From: Thereva unica
Lineage: Eukaryota; Arthropoda; Insecta; Diptera; Therevidae
Length of the DNA: 64,000 nt
Reading direction: 5' to 3'
NCBI GenBank assembly: GCA_949987705.1
Contig: OX465283.1
Location: forward strand, 78,191,720-78,255,719
Below the pieces are notes generated by a model that saw nothing but the letters and a program-made list of their open reading frames with translations, made no database searches and had not been told where the DNA came from. Shown here one piece after another: positions 36,365 through 46,601 of the stretch; position 1 is the stretch's first letter, and each line of letters opens with the position of its first letter. The position numbers were made by a program, and so were the translations under genes.

Positions 36365-36590
36365 TGTGTCATCGCCTTTAATCGCTTCATTCTTTCTTCT
36401 TTAGGATCAAGACATATGTGAATTTTATTTCCTGGTTTTTCTACGATCACTATATTTGAAATACACTCCGCTCCGAAATCCACTTTATCAATAATTTGTA
36501 ACTGCTCTAATCTATGTAATTCACTTTTCACTGCATCTCTAATTGTCAATAGTATGCGTCTTGCTGGATTTGCTATGGGTTGCACATTTT
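36365..36590 (-). pseudogene. Ty3/gypsy-type pol fragment (RT start)
   Basis: The minus strand frame reads ANPARRILLTIRDAVKSELH, then RLEQLQIIDKVD and SNIVIVEKPGNKIHICLDP. This is the entry to the gypsy RT domain (usually .P.R.P...R..V..EL..L...GVI..V..PT.W.S..V.V.K..G.LRICLDP). It is short and ends abruptly in unrelated sequence. Confidence 0.8.
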
Positions 36591-37169
36591 CTTTTTTCTT
36601 TCTAACTTGAAATTATTTACAAATTTGCCCATTTCTTCAAATAAGTCTTGATTTGTTTCTAAAAATTCATATTTTTTGTCAGTTTTATAAATTAAATTCT
36701 AAACATGTTTGTAGCCTCAGAAAGTGCACCGTGCCGATTTTGATTATTAAAATTTTTATTTCTTTTATTTAATTTTTTATTATACAAACTACTGTTGTGG
36801 AACCAATTACTTAACGCCACCACTGTTTGAAAAAAAGTTACGTCGACCTGGGACCTTTGACATTGAAAATCGTCCGACAGGTCTGAGATAAATATATTGC
36901 ATAACACAGGGCCAAGATGACTACCCTGAGAGACCTCGGAAGTTACTTTGATTTGTTTTGACAGAAATCCTTGAAATCTGACAACCTGAGTTCGATTGTC
37001 GAAATATGATTTAATCCAAGGTCAGGACCTGTTATTCTAAATTTTAGTAGTATTTTACTTAAAATATGATGATCAACGCGATCAAAGGCTTTGCTAAAGT
37101 CAATATAGACCGCATCTATTTGATGACCATTCTGCATAGCACATAGCAGATCGGCAGTTAGAATCATAA

Positions 37170-37242
37170 AGCCGGGATTACACATACCATTTTCACGCAT
37201 GCAAGCTACTTACCCGTTTTACTGGTATGTGTAATCCCGGCT
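37170..37242. mobile_element. 73-bp element with 20-bp inverted repeats and TAA duplication
   Basis: It starts AGCCGGGATTACACATACCA and ends with the exact complement, leaving a 33-base middle. TAA flanks it at 37167-37169 and 37243-37245. Removing the element and one TAA restores the LINE reading RSTTTNLMILTADLL on the minus strand, which proves the insertion. It is very small for a transposable element and must be mobilised in trans. Confidence 0.88.
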
Positions 37243-37318
37243 TAAGGTTTGTAGTAGTCGATTGTCCCTTTCTGAAACGATTTGCTATTCATAAAGATAT
37301 GGGTCGATTGGAGGGGAA

Positions 37319-37344
37319 ATCTTATCAACAATTGTTGATAAGAT
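37319..37344. repeat. 26-bp perfect palindrome
   Basis: The sequence ATCTTATCAACAA followed by its complement TTGTTGATAAGAT, with no loop. It lies within the LINE remnant and disrupts its frame, so it may be a small footprint or a chance mutation. Confidence 0.8.
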
Positions 37345-37564
37345 GGCAATACCCCTGTAGTTATCCACCGAGTGCTTATTAGATATTTTGTGGATTGGAG
37401 TGAGATAGGATTTTTTCCGTGTCTTACTTTTCTGTCGTTAGCGATTTGTTGAAGATAATATGGAGGGGAACCAAAATTTGATTTGAACAGGCCTGCAAAA
37501 AGCAAGGAGGCAGGCTCTCAGGGCCATTATCTTTATTGATGTCGAGATTGTTTATTCCGGTCAT

Positions 37565-37705
37565 GAAATTTGAAAAAACTTTTTTTGTAATACTGAAAAG
37601 AAAAACTTCGGTGCAACGATGATATCATGTGTTAATAAAAATCGTCGATTTCGCGCCAAGAATTTTTTTCTTTTCAGTATTACAAAAAAAGTTTTTTCAA
37701 ATTTC
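37565..37705. repeat. Inverted repeat, 41-bp perfect arms
   Basis: Arms at 37565-37605 and 37665-37705 are exact complements (GAAATTTGAAAAAAC and the TAATACTGAAAAGAAAAA block), separated by 59 bases. It lies in non-LINE sequence (37565 to about 37975) that splits the LINE between its EN and RT domains, so it marks another foldback insert. Confidence 0.85.
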
Positions 37706-38304
37706 ACGCTTTCGACATGGTTTTCTGTAGATTTTGGCATGCTGAAAACGATCCCGTTGTCAGATTTGCCCTATCATTCCATAGTTTTGAGATATTTAAC
37801 GCGCAAAAGTGCAAAAAACACGCTTTTTGGCACTTTTAGGTTAGGATTGCTCAAAATCCTGACGTGATAGGGCAATTTGGCCAACGGATTCGGATTCAAC
37901 GCAAAAAAATACTTGGGATATGACTATTGGACTGAAAAGAAAGAAACCTTGCAGGCCTGTGTAATTTATCTTTTTTTTATACTGGGTACATATTTGTTTC
38001 AGCAATGTTGAAAATAATAGTGGAAAATGAAGACATTATCTCGTCAATATCGGGATAAATCGAAGCCGTGCTATTAAAGTTCGCATTCTTAAAATCATAA
38101 ATAATTGAATTAAGAAGATGTACTGTGTTTAGAGATTGTGAAATTAACCTCTAGAATCCATGCGGAATGGTGGACAGAATTGGTAAATAGAATTTCCTCT
38201 GGCGAAGCAGGCAGAAGGTTCAGCTCCTCATGGGAATTAGTGATAATTAGGTCTAACCATTTTCCACAAGAATTAGAGGTTCTGATAATTTGAGCTGTGT
38301 GAAG

Positions 38305-38548
38305 CTAGCCCCCCGAAATTCGATAATTTCAAAATCTTATAGTGGATTCAATTGACCACTAATGACCATCAATAACTTTAATTGACCACCTTCGATTCAC
38401 GAGAAAATCGAAAAAAACGTTTTGGGGGGCCAACTTCACGGTAGCCCCCCAAATGTGTATTTTTTTTGGTTTCTCTACGGAAAAAAACTGACCACTTTTT
38501 GACCACTTTTGACCACCCAATAGATTTTTTGACCACCTAAAAAAAATG

Positions 38549-38574
<26 letters not shown>
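38305..38574. other. Repeat-rich segment with GACCACT motifs and an A27 run
   Basis: Contains several TTGACCAC/TTTTGACCAC motifs, inverted TAGCCCCCC/GGGGGGC blocks and a run of 27 A (38549-38575). Probably part of the adjoining foldback structure. Confidence 0.5.
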
Positions 38575-38579
<5 letters not shown>

Positions 38580-39314
38580 TTAACCCAACGACAAGCATCA
38601 AGAGGTGGTCAAAAATAAGTAGAAAAAACTTTTTTTTCATGTTTTTTTACAAGCAGTTTTTATTATTGCAAATTACTTTTCTCAGATTAACCATGGCGTA
38701 GAATTTCCTCTTTCGACAGGATATTGAATTCAAAGCCAGGTGAGTTTACCTAACGTGTTTGAGAACATGGTCAATCTGGAAAAGTGTGTTTTTCATCTTA
38801 ACAACCAAAAGGCCCTTTCCTTCTCTGCACATGTACAAGCGAGGCGCTGGTGCGTTTAGTTTCGAGGTAGGGTTTGTAACACTGATGCCATGTAGATGAG
38901 AAACTGTCACACGCGGGAGTCTTAAGTTTTAAATAATTAAGTCATCATATTTGCGCAAGTAGCATGATATGCAAACGTACCCACCTTACGAAAGGTACAT
39001 GACTTCAAATTCAATACCAAGTCGAAAATAAAAATTCTACGTCATGATCAATTTTAGACAAGTAATTTGCAACAATAAAAATTGTTGGTTAAGATGAAAA
39101 AACACTTTTCCAGATTGACCATGTTAACAAACACGTTAGGTAAACTCACCTGGCTTTGAATTCAATATCCTGTCGAAAGAGGAAATTCTACGCCATGGTT
39201 AATCTGAGAAAAGTAATTTGCAATAATAAAAACTGCTTGTAAAAAAACATGAAAAAAACGTTTTTTCTACTTATTTTTGACCACCTCTTGATGTTTGTCG
39301 TTGGGTTAAAAAAA
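38575..39314. mobile_element. Foldback structure, two arms of about 234 bp
   Basis: Positions x and 77889-x pair along 38575-38808 and 39081-39314. Landmark blocks are TTAACCCAACGACAA, TGAATTCAAAGCCAGG and CAATCTGGAAAAGTG with their complements. The 272-base middle contains a diverged further copy (38995-39085, with ATTCTACGTCATG) of part of the right arm. No frame or target duplication is seen. The arms are close to identical. Confidence 0.82.
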
Positions 39315-39344
39315 AAATTGTTGAACGTGACAACGTCATGAGAA

Positions 39345-41006
39345 AACATTGATGAAATGATTGCATATCTTTCATTTTGATTGATAAATTAGCTTTTATT
39401 TGCACTAATGAATTCAAATATGTTTATTACTTTAATGAACAGATTATTTACAAGTAACAATGTGTAGTAACAAATTCATTTACAGCTTTTATACATGTCT
39501 GATATTTAACTTCTTGCAATCTGTGTTATTCTGTTAAGGATAGATCGATGATAGGAAAAGTATGAAATGAATGGGAGTGTTTCAAGTGTAATGTGCCTTG
39601 AAAAAGTCAAATCGAGGGTTGTTCCTCTCAGCGTTGTTGACTTAGTAACATCAGATGTGCATTCGAGATTGTACATATCCTTCATGAATTTGAGGAATGT
39701 ATCATCATTTTTCACGTTTGTGTTGAAGTCGCCACAAAGAAGAATTGGTACATTGGTTGATACCAATCTTGCATGATCGGATGCACATACTGCCTGTTAT
39801 CCACGTACGGAAAGAGTGCTTGGTTCAGCAATACACTAATGTTTGAGACACTTGCTCCAGGATGAATATACACTGCGCCAAGTACAATTTTAAACGTTGT
39901 ATCAGCAGTGAAGCATGTAATTTCAGCCAAGCAGACCTCGCCTGTGTTTCTGATGAACGAGTTGTGTCCGACAATTCAACGTGGAGAACTTTGGCCGTGG
40001 ATGTTGATGTTAATTTTCGATAGATTGCCACTCCACCAGCTGCGTTTGTATCAGAATCCGATCGATTATTCTGCCTGGTTATGCATTCATAATTATTGAT
40101 TGGAACTGGATCAAAATTGTCACGAATCCACGTTTCAGTCAATACCAAATAATCCGATCTTGGTATCACGGGATCCGTTTCAATATCGGCGAAGTGCGCA
40201 GACAAACTCTGAACATTAAGGTTTGTCACTACAGTTTGCCCAGCGTTGTTACCGTCATCACAAAATTTCACTGCTTTCGAAGTGATTGTTTGAAGGGCGT
40301 ATCCACGGAGTCGAATGTATTCGTTACGGACATCTCGCCTAGTCTGTGAGTCGTTCCCATCCCGTCCGTGTTTGAAGATAAAAGGCGCATCTTTTTCCGT
40401 GATGATGTGCAAGCCGTCTATTAGTGCGTTTCCATGACAGCTTGAAGCTTACTTGAAGCGTACTTCAAGTACAAATGTAAACGCAAGCAGCTCGACTGGA
40501 GTCGATCAAAAAGATTTTTGTGATCGGCTCGAGTGCTTGTCATGTAAACCGAGCTTGAAAGCTTGAGTGCTCGAAAGTGCGAAATTTAGACTTGTAAATG
40601 TGTCTAAAGATAATTTGTGGGAATATGAGGAGGTAAAAATATTAATGAAGAAATAAAAGCACGATAAAAGGAAGAAATATAATAGTAACTTCAAATGACA
40701 GCTAAAGAACTCAAGCTCATTTCAAGCTAATATGCCGCTTAAGTAGGCAGAGCATATACGCGCTCGAGTTCTTGAGATTTTCAAGCCTTCGAGTACTCAA
40801 GCTGTCATGGAAACGTAGTATATATTCGTTACCCGACTCAGCGCCACGTACACCAACTGTTGTGGTTGCTCCGAGGAGTATTTATAAACAATAACAGTAG
40901 ACGTCCCACCTTGCGACTTGTGAATGGTAATAACACAAGCAGGAACGCAAGGAAACTGTTTTCGTTTGCATTTCGTCACTATAGCGGAGGGAATTAATAA
41001 TATCAT
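39345..41006 (-). pseudogene. Helentron-type transposon, helicase end and endonuclease domain
   Basis: On the minus strand the PIF1-type helicase C-terminus comes first (41006-40820): CVITIHKSQGGTST, then PQQLVYVALSRVTNI. After a 389-bp insert, DGLHIITEKDAPFIF ends the helicase (near 40415). An apurinic-type endonuclease domain follows: NLNVQSLSAHFADIE, SDYLVLTETWIRDN, AGGVAIYR, GAVYIHPGA, PILLCGDFNTNV and finally SYHRSI (40230-39540). Helicase followed by endonuclease is diagnostic of Helentrons. The endonuclease frames shift at least twice, so it is dead. The N-terminal half is missing here, and the + strand piece at 31.1-33.4 kb holds a different portion. Confidence 0.88.
40427..40815. mobile_element. 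389-bp inverted-repeat element inside the Helentron helicase
   Basis: The ends are CGTTTCCATGACAGCTTGA and its complement near 40797-40815. Many copies of CTTGAAGC/GCTTGA/CTCGAG motifs fill the subterminal zones. It splits the helicase between LSRVTNI and GLHIITEKD. Flanks share AGT or TAGT, but no clean duplication can be chosen. It has no coding frame. Confidence 0.8.
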
Positions 41007-41330
41007 CTAAAATATACAATAAATCGTCATATTCAGATTCGTCACTGTTTGGAGGTATGTTGACCGTGCCGATATGCCTGTTGTTCGATTTGACTCGTAT
41101 GAAAACATGATCAAATGGGTGTGAACGATCAGTCTTGATCAGTTCCCTATTTAAAGATACTTCGACTGTTATAAGAACAGCTCCCCCTCTTGAGAGACCG
41201 GTGGCATTGTAGTCTCTATCACATTGCAGTGTAAGACAATTGCAGTGTAAGATCTTATTGCATAACGTGATAAGAAAAATGGATGGCGATACAGTATTTT
41301 CAACAAATGAAAAGCTATTACTCCGCAAAT
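41005..41330 (-). pseudogene. LINE endonuclease fragment abutting the Helentron
   Basis: The minus strand frame contains LTLQCDRDYNATGLSRGGAV, then LITVEVSLNRELI, then FDHVFIRVKSNNRHIGTVNI and PPNSDESEYDDLLYILDDI. This is the middle of a LINE endonuclease (SRGGGVLIA, .VFV.I, IG.VYIPP). It ends exactly where the Helentron helicase sequence begins in another frame, so one element is inserted in or recombined with the other. Confidence 0.7.
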
Positions 41331-41981
41331 TTAATTTCCACTGGGAAAGTTCAAGAACATGGTGGATTCCGTAATCCGCAAAAGGGTAGCGAAAAATTTT
41401 TGAAATTATTTTACAAAATACTTTTAGTATCTTTAATGAACTGTAAAAATTAAGCTATCTAATTTAGTAATATTTAAATAAAAATTACAAACGAAACATA
41501 TTTTGGAATTAATAAATGCGCCAATTAAATAGTATCTATCACCGCCACCGCTCCCAATTAAGATTCTGTAAGTGGTGAAAACATTGCTTAGATGTAACGC
41601 TCGTCGCTCATCACAGTCCTATGTGAACACTTTTGCTTACGTATGTTAGGTGGTGTTTACGCTGAATAAATTCTAAATAAGGAACTAGTACTTAATTAGT
41701 TAGTTGTGTTCGCCGAAGTCCAAAGACCAATCTTTAGAGGGGTTAGATTTTCCAGCATGAGTGGATTGACATCGGGGAAGTACAATTCATAGGGCTTATT
41801 ATATTTTTGGATTTGAATATACTCTTGCGACAATTGCTCCGTACTAAGTATATCTCTTTTCCCATTCCGCTGGGGAAATTGGTACATTGATATTGATAAA
41901 TTAGAACAAAGCTTAAGATTTTAAATACAAAGATACGTCTATTATATCAGACTAATAACAACAAAACTACTTGATTTCCAG
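41331..41981 (+). other. End of the 17-kb sima intron
   Basis: AT-rich. A 63-codon minus frame at 41696-41887 has no recognised motif. It ends with a T-rich tract and the acceptor CCAG at 41978-41981. Confidence 0.5.
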
Positions 41982-42148
41982 GTTATCCATGTAACAGGTC
42001 ATCTAGTAATGAATGATGCTGGAGAGAGAATTTTAATTGCGATTGGAAGACCCCTTCCACATCCATCTAATATCGAGATACCGTTGGGATCTACAACATT
42101 CCTAACAAAACATTCATTAGATATGAAATTCACATACGTCGATGATAA
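41982..42148 (+). CDS. sima: sima / HIF-1 alpha, inter-PAS exon
   Basis: Fifty-five codons plus two bases, entered in phase 0 after the AG at 41980-41981, with donor GTAATT at 42149. The frame reads VIHVTGHLVMNDAGERILIA, then IGRPLPHPSNIEIPL and FLTKHSLDMKFTYVDDK. HIF-alpha proteins have the same elements in this place: the end of PAS-A (W..LHC.GH), then the CEP/PLPHPSNIEIPL linker, then TFL..HSLDM.F.YCD.R, which opens PAS-B. It is intact and in phase with the exon ending at 24901 despite the 17-kb gap. That is the main reason for treating the two clusters as one gene. Confidence 0.92.
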
Positions 42149-42210
42149 GTAATTGATTATTAATTATTTAGTGATAATAATATGTTTAATATATACTATT
42201 GTAATTCTAG

Positions 42211-42317
42211 AATGCTTTCTCTACTTGGCTATCAGCCAGAAGATCTTCTTGGTAAATCTCTCTATGACTGTCATCATGGAGGAGATTCAGAAAGTCTGAT
42301 GACAACATTTAAAAGTG
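42211..42317 (+). CDS. sima: sima / HIF-1 alpha, start of PAS-B
   Basis: After a 62-bp intron (acceptor TTCTAG at 42205-42210) the first base completes the open codon. Thirty-five codons follow: MLSLLGYQPEDLLGKSLYD, then CHHGGDSESLMTTFKS. This is the first helix region of PAS-B (I..L.GY.PEELLG.S.Y...H..D...L). One base is left before the donor GTAAGA at 42318. The remaining PAS-B strands (a K.GQ..T..YRFL...GG..W.QT-like segment), the prolyl-hydroxylation sites and the transactivation region were looked for downstream and not found. Confidence 0.92.
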
Positions 42318-43269
42318 GTAAGAATTAATACTTCTATTTTCCATTTTTTTCGGGGTTTGTTTTTATTAATTTATTTTCCGTTTCCACTTGTAATATTTTG
42401 ATTTTTTGCCAAGAATTTTTCATTATATTTTTTTGCTTGTTTTTATGTTTTCGCGTATTTTTTTTTTATATATTTTGCATTAATTTGAACTCTTAGTTAG
42501 AGTCAAGGTTATCTAAATTCTATTTAAAAGATGATAAAAAAGTTAAATAATATGAGATCTGCATCTATTTTTTCGAGAATTTATTCTCAATTAATTCAAT
42601 TCATTTCAAATCTAAAATTATATTTGAAATGTTAAAAGTTTAAGTTTTTTCCCATTGTATTTTTAAAATTAGATTTCGATTTGACGTTTTTTTCTTTTAT
42701 TTATACAATTTTAAATTTTCGTTTTTGTTTCTTCTTATTTTAAAATTATAAATATTTTTTCGTTGATTTGTTGTTGACCAATAAAATGATTTGGTAATTT
42801 TCTACTGGCTTATATTTATTTTGAATCTCGATGTTTACTTTTTCGTTGATACAGGTCAAACTATAGGTGTAATTTTCTATTTATAAAGTAATATTAGCTG
42901 TCGAGTATTATACGTAATTTTATTCTTATTTACTTCAAGAGTTTTTTTTAACTATTAAACAACGTTTATATATTCTTCGACCCAGGCACTAAGGGGAAAA
43001 ATAATTTTTTAAATCTATCGAGGCACTGAATATACAACAAATTTTGCTTGGAAACTAGCTTTTTTTAATCAATGTTTTTCACTCGAATTTTTCCAAACGA
43101 TTTTAGCTTAATAATAAACTAGCAACTAGAATATCTTCTGTTCTTATCAACGAAGAATTATACATATGTACATATATATGTTCCGCTACAGAACCAAGGG
43201 TAAGGTTATAATTGGTTGACTGTTCTCATAATATAATTGATGCCTGAATTTTTTAATTATTTTATAATT
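42318..43269 (+). other. sima intron, AT-rich
   Basis: Strongly T-rich sequence after the donor at 42318. No exon or element is recognisable. Confidence 0.5.
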
Positions 43270-43645
43270 AAGGTCATCCCTAAGCTCTTTCGAATGATAA
43301 ATAGAACCATTACGGGTCATACCTATGATGATGCCAGGATATCCTCGTGGAGATCAATTCCCGATAAAACTTGTGAAACTTGTAATACAAAAAATGCATA
43401 CCGCATGCATAATTAATGACGTGTAAAAGCCTTCTGGAAGTTCTTGCACCGTTTAACCTAGGTAATCGGGAGTTTCTATCTACCAAACAAGACAAACTCT
43501 ATAGCAAAGTTTTAGTATTTCCCTCTATAACATTGCAATCAATCTGTTACTCTTTAATTTTTAAATATAACATCAATAGCATCTCTACTGCTCTCCCGAG
43601 TGTTCCTGCTCAAATCTGGTTATGCTCATGTGCCTATCAAGTCTA
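43270..43645 (+). pseudogene. Possible LINE C-terminal fragment
   Basis: The + strand reads LFRMINRTITGHTYDDARIS and, a little later, TCETCNTKN. This resembles the INR...GHTY...C..C segment downstream of the RNase H domain in Jockey/R1-type LINEs. Stops follow, then FLEVLAPFNLGNREFL. Similarity is weak and it could be chance. Confidence 0.35.
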
Positions 43646-44479
43646 TCTGTAAGGTTAAAAATGCGCCTTCTTCATAAGAAGAGAAACTCTATTACTATTA
43701 TTAAAAATAACTATAGTAAGATAGAAATGAGGAGAAAAAGAAAAGGGAATTTGTTTTTCTATGAATTATCTTTAAATTCTTGAAAAACTTATTAATTGCT
43801 AATCCAAGCTCATGCTATTATTATATATTAAAAACTTGGTTTATGATAAAATAAGACAAATGACTTTTACAAACAGTTACTAAGTACTTTTGACCAAGTC
43901 CCGTTTGCTTTTAGGCCTTAGGGATAAATTTTAACTTTGAGAGAGAGTGACTCGAAAGGTCTTACATAAGTCTATACATCACTCTTCCTGACGCGTCTAG
44001 TCTCTGTAAATTGCTGTTTCTACTTTTTACCAAACTTACAGCAGACGAAATCCTAGCTGTTCTGGCCTTTCAGCTTGGATCATCACAAAGAAAAATTTTC
44101 TTAGGCCTCTACAAGTTGTTTTACAGATTATAGATTCGTGATCAGTATTACTGAAAGGCTTGGATCAATAGGGGACCCCTACTGGGTACACATACTCCGT
44201 GTAACATAATTGTAATGTAGATGGTTATTGTTGTGCCTATTTGAGGATAATTAAATCTAGTTGAGACTTGAAAAACAAAGCATTGCATCTTGAGATTTTA
44301 TGTAGTTTAATTTAGAAAAAAAAAATTTCATTCTTTCATGTGTATTTAAGGAGAAAAAATTATTATATTTAAGGTGAAAATTATTCTCAAATTTGCGGCA
44401 GCTAACATCTAACTTTGACGTGAAGAATGATCGGGCCTTGGTAATCTTTAATGAACATACGAGGTGCAGCTAAATAATA
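43646..44479. other. No recognisable gene or element
   Basis: AT-rich, with a GACCCCTACTGGGTAC segment near 44176 that recalls the terminal motif of the minisatellite element at 22.85-23.6 kb. Nothing else stands out. Confidence 0.35.
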
Positions 44480-46195
44480 TCGAGATTGTTGTGTCGGCCA
44501 CATGTCATTTCGGCCGGAGTTCCCCAGGGGTCAATTCTCTCACCCGCACTTTTTCTAATCTTCATTAATGATCTGCTCTCAATCCCCTCCAACCCACTTC
44601 ACTGCTTCGCTGATGACGGTACTCTGAATTTCTCTTACTCCTTCGACAATATAAGACAAGCACGAGCCAGACCTTGCCTTTACCACCGTCAACTGATGTC
44701 AACTTCGATCAACCGGGATATCGAATCGATTCTTCATTGGGGCGAAATGAACCGCGTCGAATTCAATGCCACAAAAACGAAGTACTGTCTGATCTCCAAC
44801 AAAAATTGTACCGACCTTCCTCCTTTCACAGTGGATAAAGAGAATCTAATGGCTGACTCAACTCTCAATATCCTAGGGGTAACTTTAACGGAGCATCTGC
44901 GATAGAATGATCACATGTTCCAAATCGCCAAACAGGCCTCCCAATGCCTTGGATTTCTCAAGAGATGTAAGTTCCTCCTCCAGCCAGCCACATTGTATAT
45001 TGACAAACCCTACACTCGGCCGCGCCTCGAATACAACTCCCATGTCTGGGCAGGCGCCCCAAAAACCACCTTGGCTTGTCTCGACAAGGTGCAAAATCGT
45101 GCCTTCAAACTCATTGGTGATGGCCCCTTTCGCGCCTCCATAGACACCTTAAGCCACCGTAGGAATGTAGCAGCCCTCTCCATACTTTATCGCTATTACC
45201 ATGGCGACTGTTCCACTGAAATTCAGGACCTCCTGCCTGCACGGCAATACTTTTCCCGCAACACAAGACTAGCCTGCTCGGCTCACCCCCATACCCTACA
45301 GCCCCCTCGTTCACGCACAATACGGTTAAGAAGTTCGTTTATGAATAGAACAACTCGACTGTGGAATAATCTCTCGCAGTCAGTATTTCCGAACTCGTAC
45401 AACACCTTATGGGGCCCATCCACAGGCCAACTGGTTGCCCAAACTGAGTTGTGTTGGCACTGAATCGCAGCGTGTATGGGGCAGTTGGCAAACTGATTTG
45501 ACAGTTGGGGTTGCAGTTGGGATAAATCAAAATCTTTTAATTTTATGGGGGCGGGGCCTAGAGTTTGGGCAACTAGTCGCGCTGTGTATGTTGCAGTTTG
45601 GCAAACTACTTGCATTAATTAAGCCTGAATTCGAAAATTATATTTTTTTACAAGTTTATATTTTCATTGTATTGCATAATTTTTAATTTAAATTATGAAA
45701 GTTCACATAATATTAAATTATTTTCATAATTTATATGTTTAGGATTTAATTTATATTTTAAAAACATACAAATATTTATATTAATAATTAAAAAATTTAT
45801 AATTAACATAAAAAATCATTACTACCCATTTTTTATAATCATAAAACTTAATCGCAGGTTTTCTACAATTTTATTTAACGTTCAAATTGCCTATAAAATA
45901 CTGAATTGACAGTTGAAGTATCAACTCAGTTGAAGCGTTTGTGGCAAAACACCAACTCTTTGCACAACTCAGTTTGGGCAACCAGTTGGCCTGTGGATGG
46001 GCCCCATTAGAGTTCAAACGTGAGGTTCATCGTCATTTTCTTCTACACCCTCCAGACCCCCTCTAACCTTTCCTATTCTCCTCTATTCTTCAAACCAAGG
46101 TTACTACTAGACATTGCACCATGAACTAAACGACATGACGGACTGGTAGTATAAAGGGTTACACCTAAGCTTGGTTTTTTCATATTAAAAAAAAA
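44480..46195 (+). pseudogene. LINE 3' part (RT palm to 3' end), split by a 597-bp insert
   Basis: The frame from 44486 has HVISAGVPQGSILSPALFLI, then HCFADDGTLNFS (catalytic FADD), INRDIESILHWGEMNRVEFN and LNILGVTLTEHLR. It shifts frame and continues from 44915 with FQIAKQASQCLGFLKRCK, PRLEYNSHVWAGAP, RNVAALSILYRYYHGDC and NRTTRLWNNLSQSVFPNSYN. After the insert, 46007 onward gives the last residues and a 3' untranslated region. That region has GACATTGCACCATGAAC, GACATGACGGACT and a TATAAAGGG motif, and ends in an A-run near 46195. It is a Jockey/CR1-like order. The RT N-terminal half is absent (5' truncation is typical of LINE insertion). Confidence 0.88.
45410..46006. mobile_element. 597-bp element with 44-bp perfect inverted repeats and TTA duplication
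   Basis: The arms 45410-45453 and 45963-46006 are exact complements, starting TGGGGCCCATCCACAGG. TTA flanks both sides (45407-45409, 46007-46009). The sister LINE copy at 30345-30370 lacks the element and shows the intact junction, which confirms the insertion point. Inside, a segment with CGCAGCGTGTATGGGGCAG and TTGGCAAACT recurs in diverged form near 45578 (CGCGCTGTGTATGTTGCAG). The remainder is AT-rich. It has no transposase. A TWA 3-bp duplication suggests PIF/Harbinger-type mobilisation. Confidence 0.93.
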
Positions 46196-46499
46196 TAGCT
46201 TTTATTTTAAATTTATACATATTGATTGATTACCGTCTTCAATATGTCCTAGGTTATGTTTGACGATAGATATATTTCTTCCCATTCTAAATCTTGCTGT
46301 TTTGGATTGTTGTTTCTTCGATTATTTTCGGGAAATAAACTTCTTTTACTGCCAAATGGACTGACGTTTTCCTTATCACCCATTCTAGGGCGAGGTGGGG
46401 CCAGCCCACCCACTTGTCTAAGCCCTTATCGTACTTCGAATTCTTCTGTTATAGGATCCTTACCTTCGCCAGTGAGCTATTTGCTGTGCATTTGATTAG
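46196..46499. other. No recognisable gene or element
   Basis: A 79-codon + frame at 46256 has no known motif. The interval separates two LINE remnants. Confidence 0.35.
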
Positions 46500-46601
46500 T
46501 TGCACTATCTTTGAGGGGACTCTTAATTCCGATAGGATCTCGTATAGCCTCTCAGTTTGTTGAGTCATATGCCTGTTGAAAATCGACAAATATCTGGTAG
46601 A

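Larger units (their letters stand above)
36690..38300 (-). pseudogene. LINE remnant (EN end, RT), with inserts
   Basis: Read on the minus strand: SCGKWLDLIITNSHEEL near 38270 is the end of the endonuclease domain. NNLDINKDNGPESLP near 37550 is the RT start. RSTTTNLM, DLLCAMQNGHQIDAVYIDFS and KAFDRVDHHILSKILLKF follow (37260-37050). SQGSHLGPVLCNIFISDLS lies near 36930-36880. This is a Jockey/I-type order. It is interrupted by a 73-bp element at 37170 and by sequence containing a hairpin at 37565. The FADD region and the 3' end are missing. Confidence 0.82.

Noticed and set aside
41696..41887. 63-codon minus frame near the sima exon as a conserved gene
   Set aside because: No motif recognised, and it lies in intron sequence just before the exon acceptor with no supporting signals.
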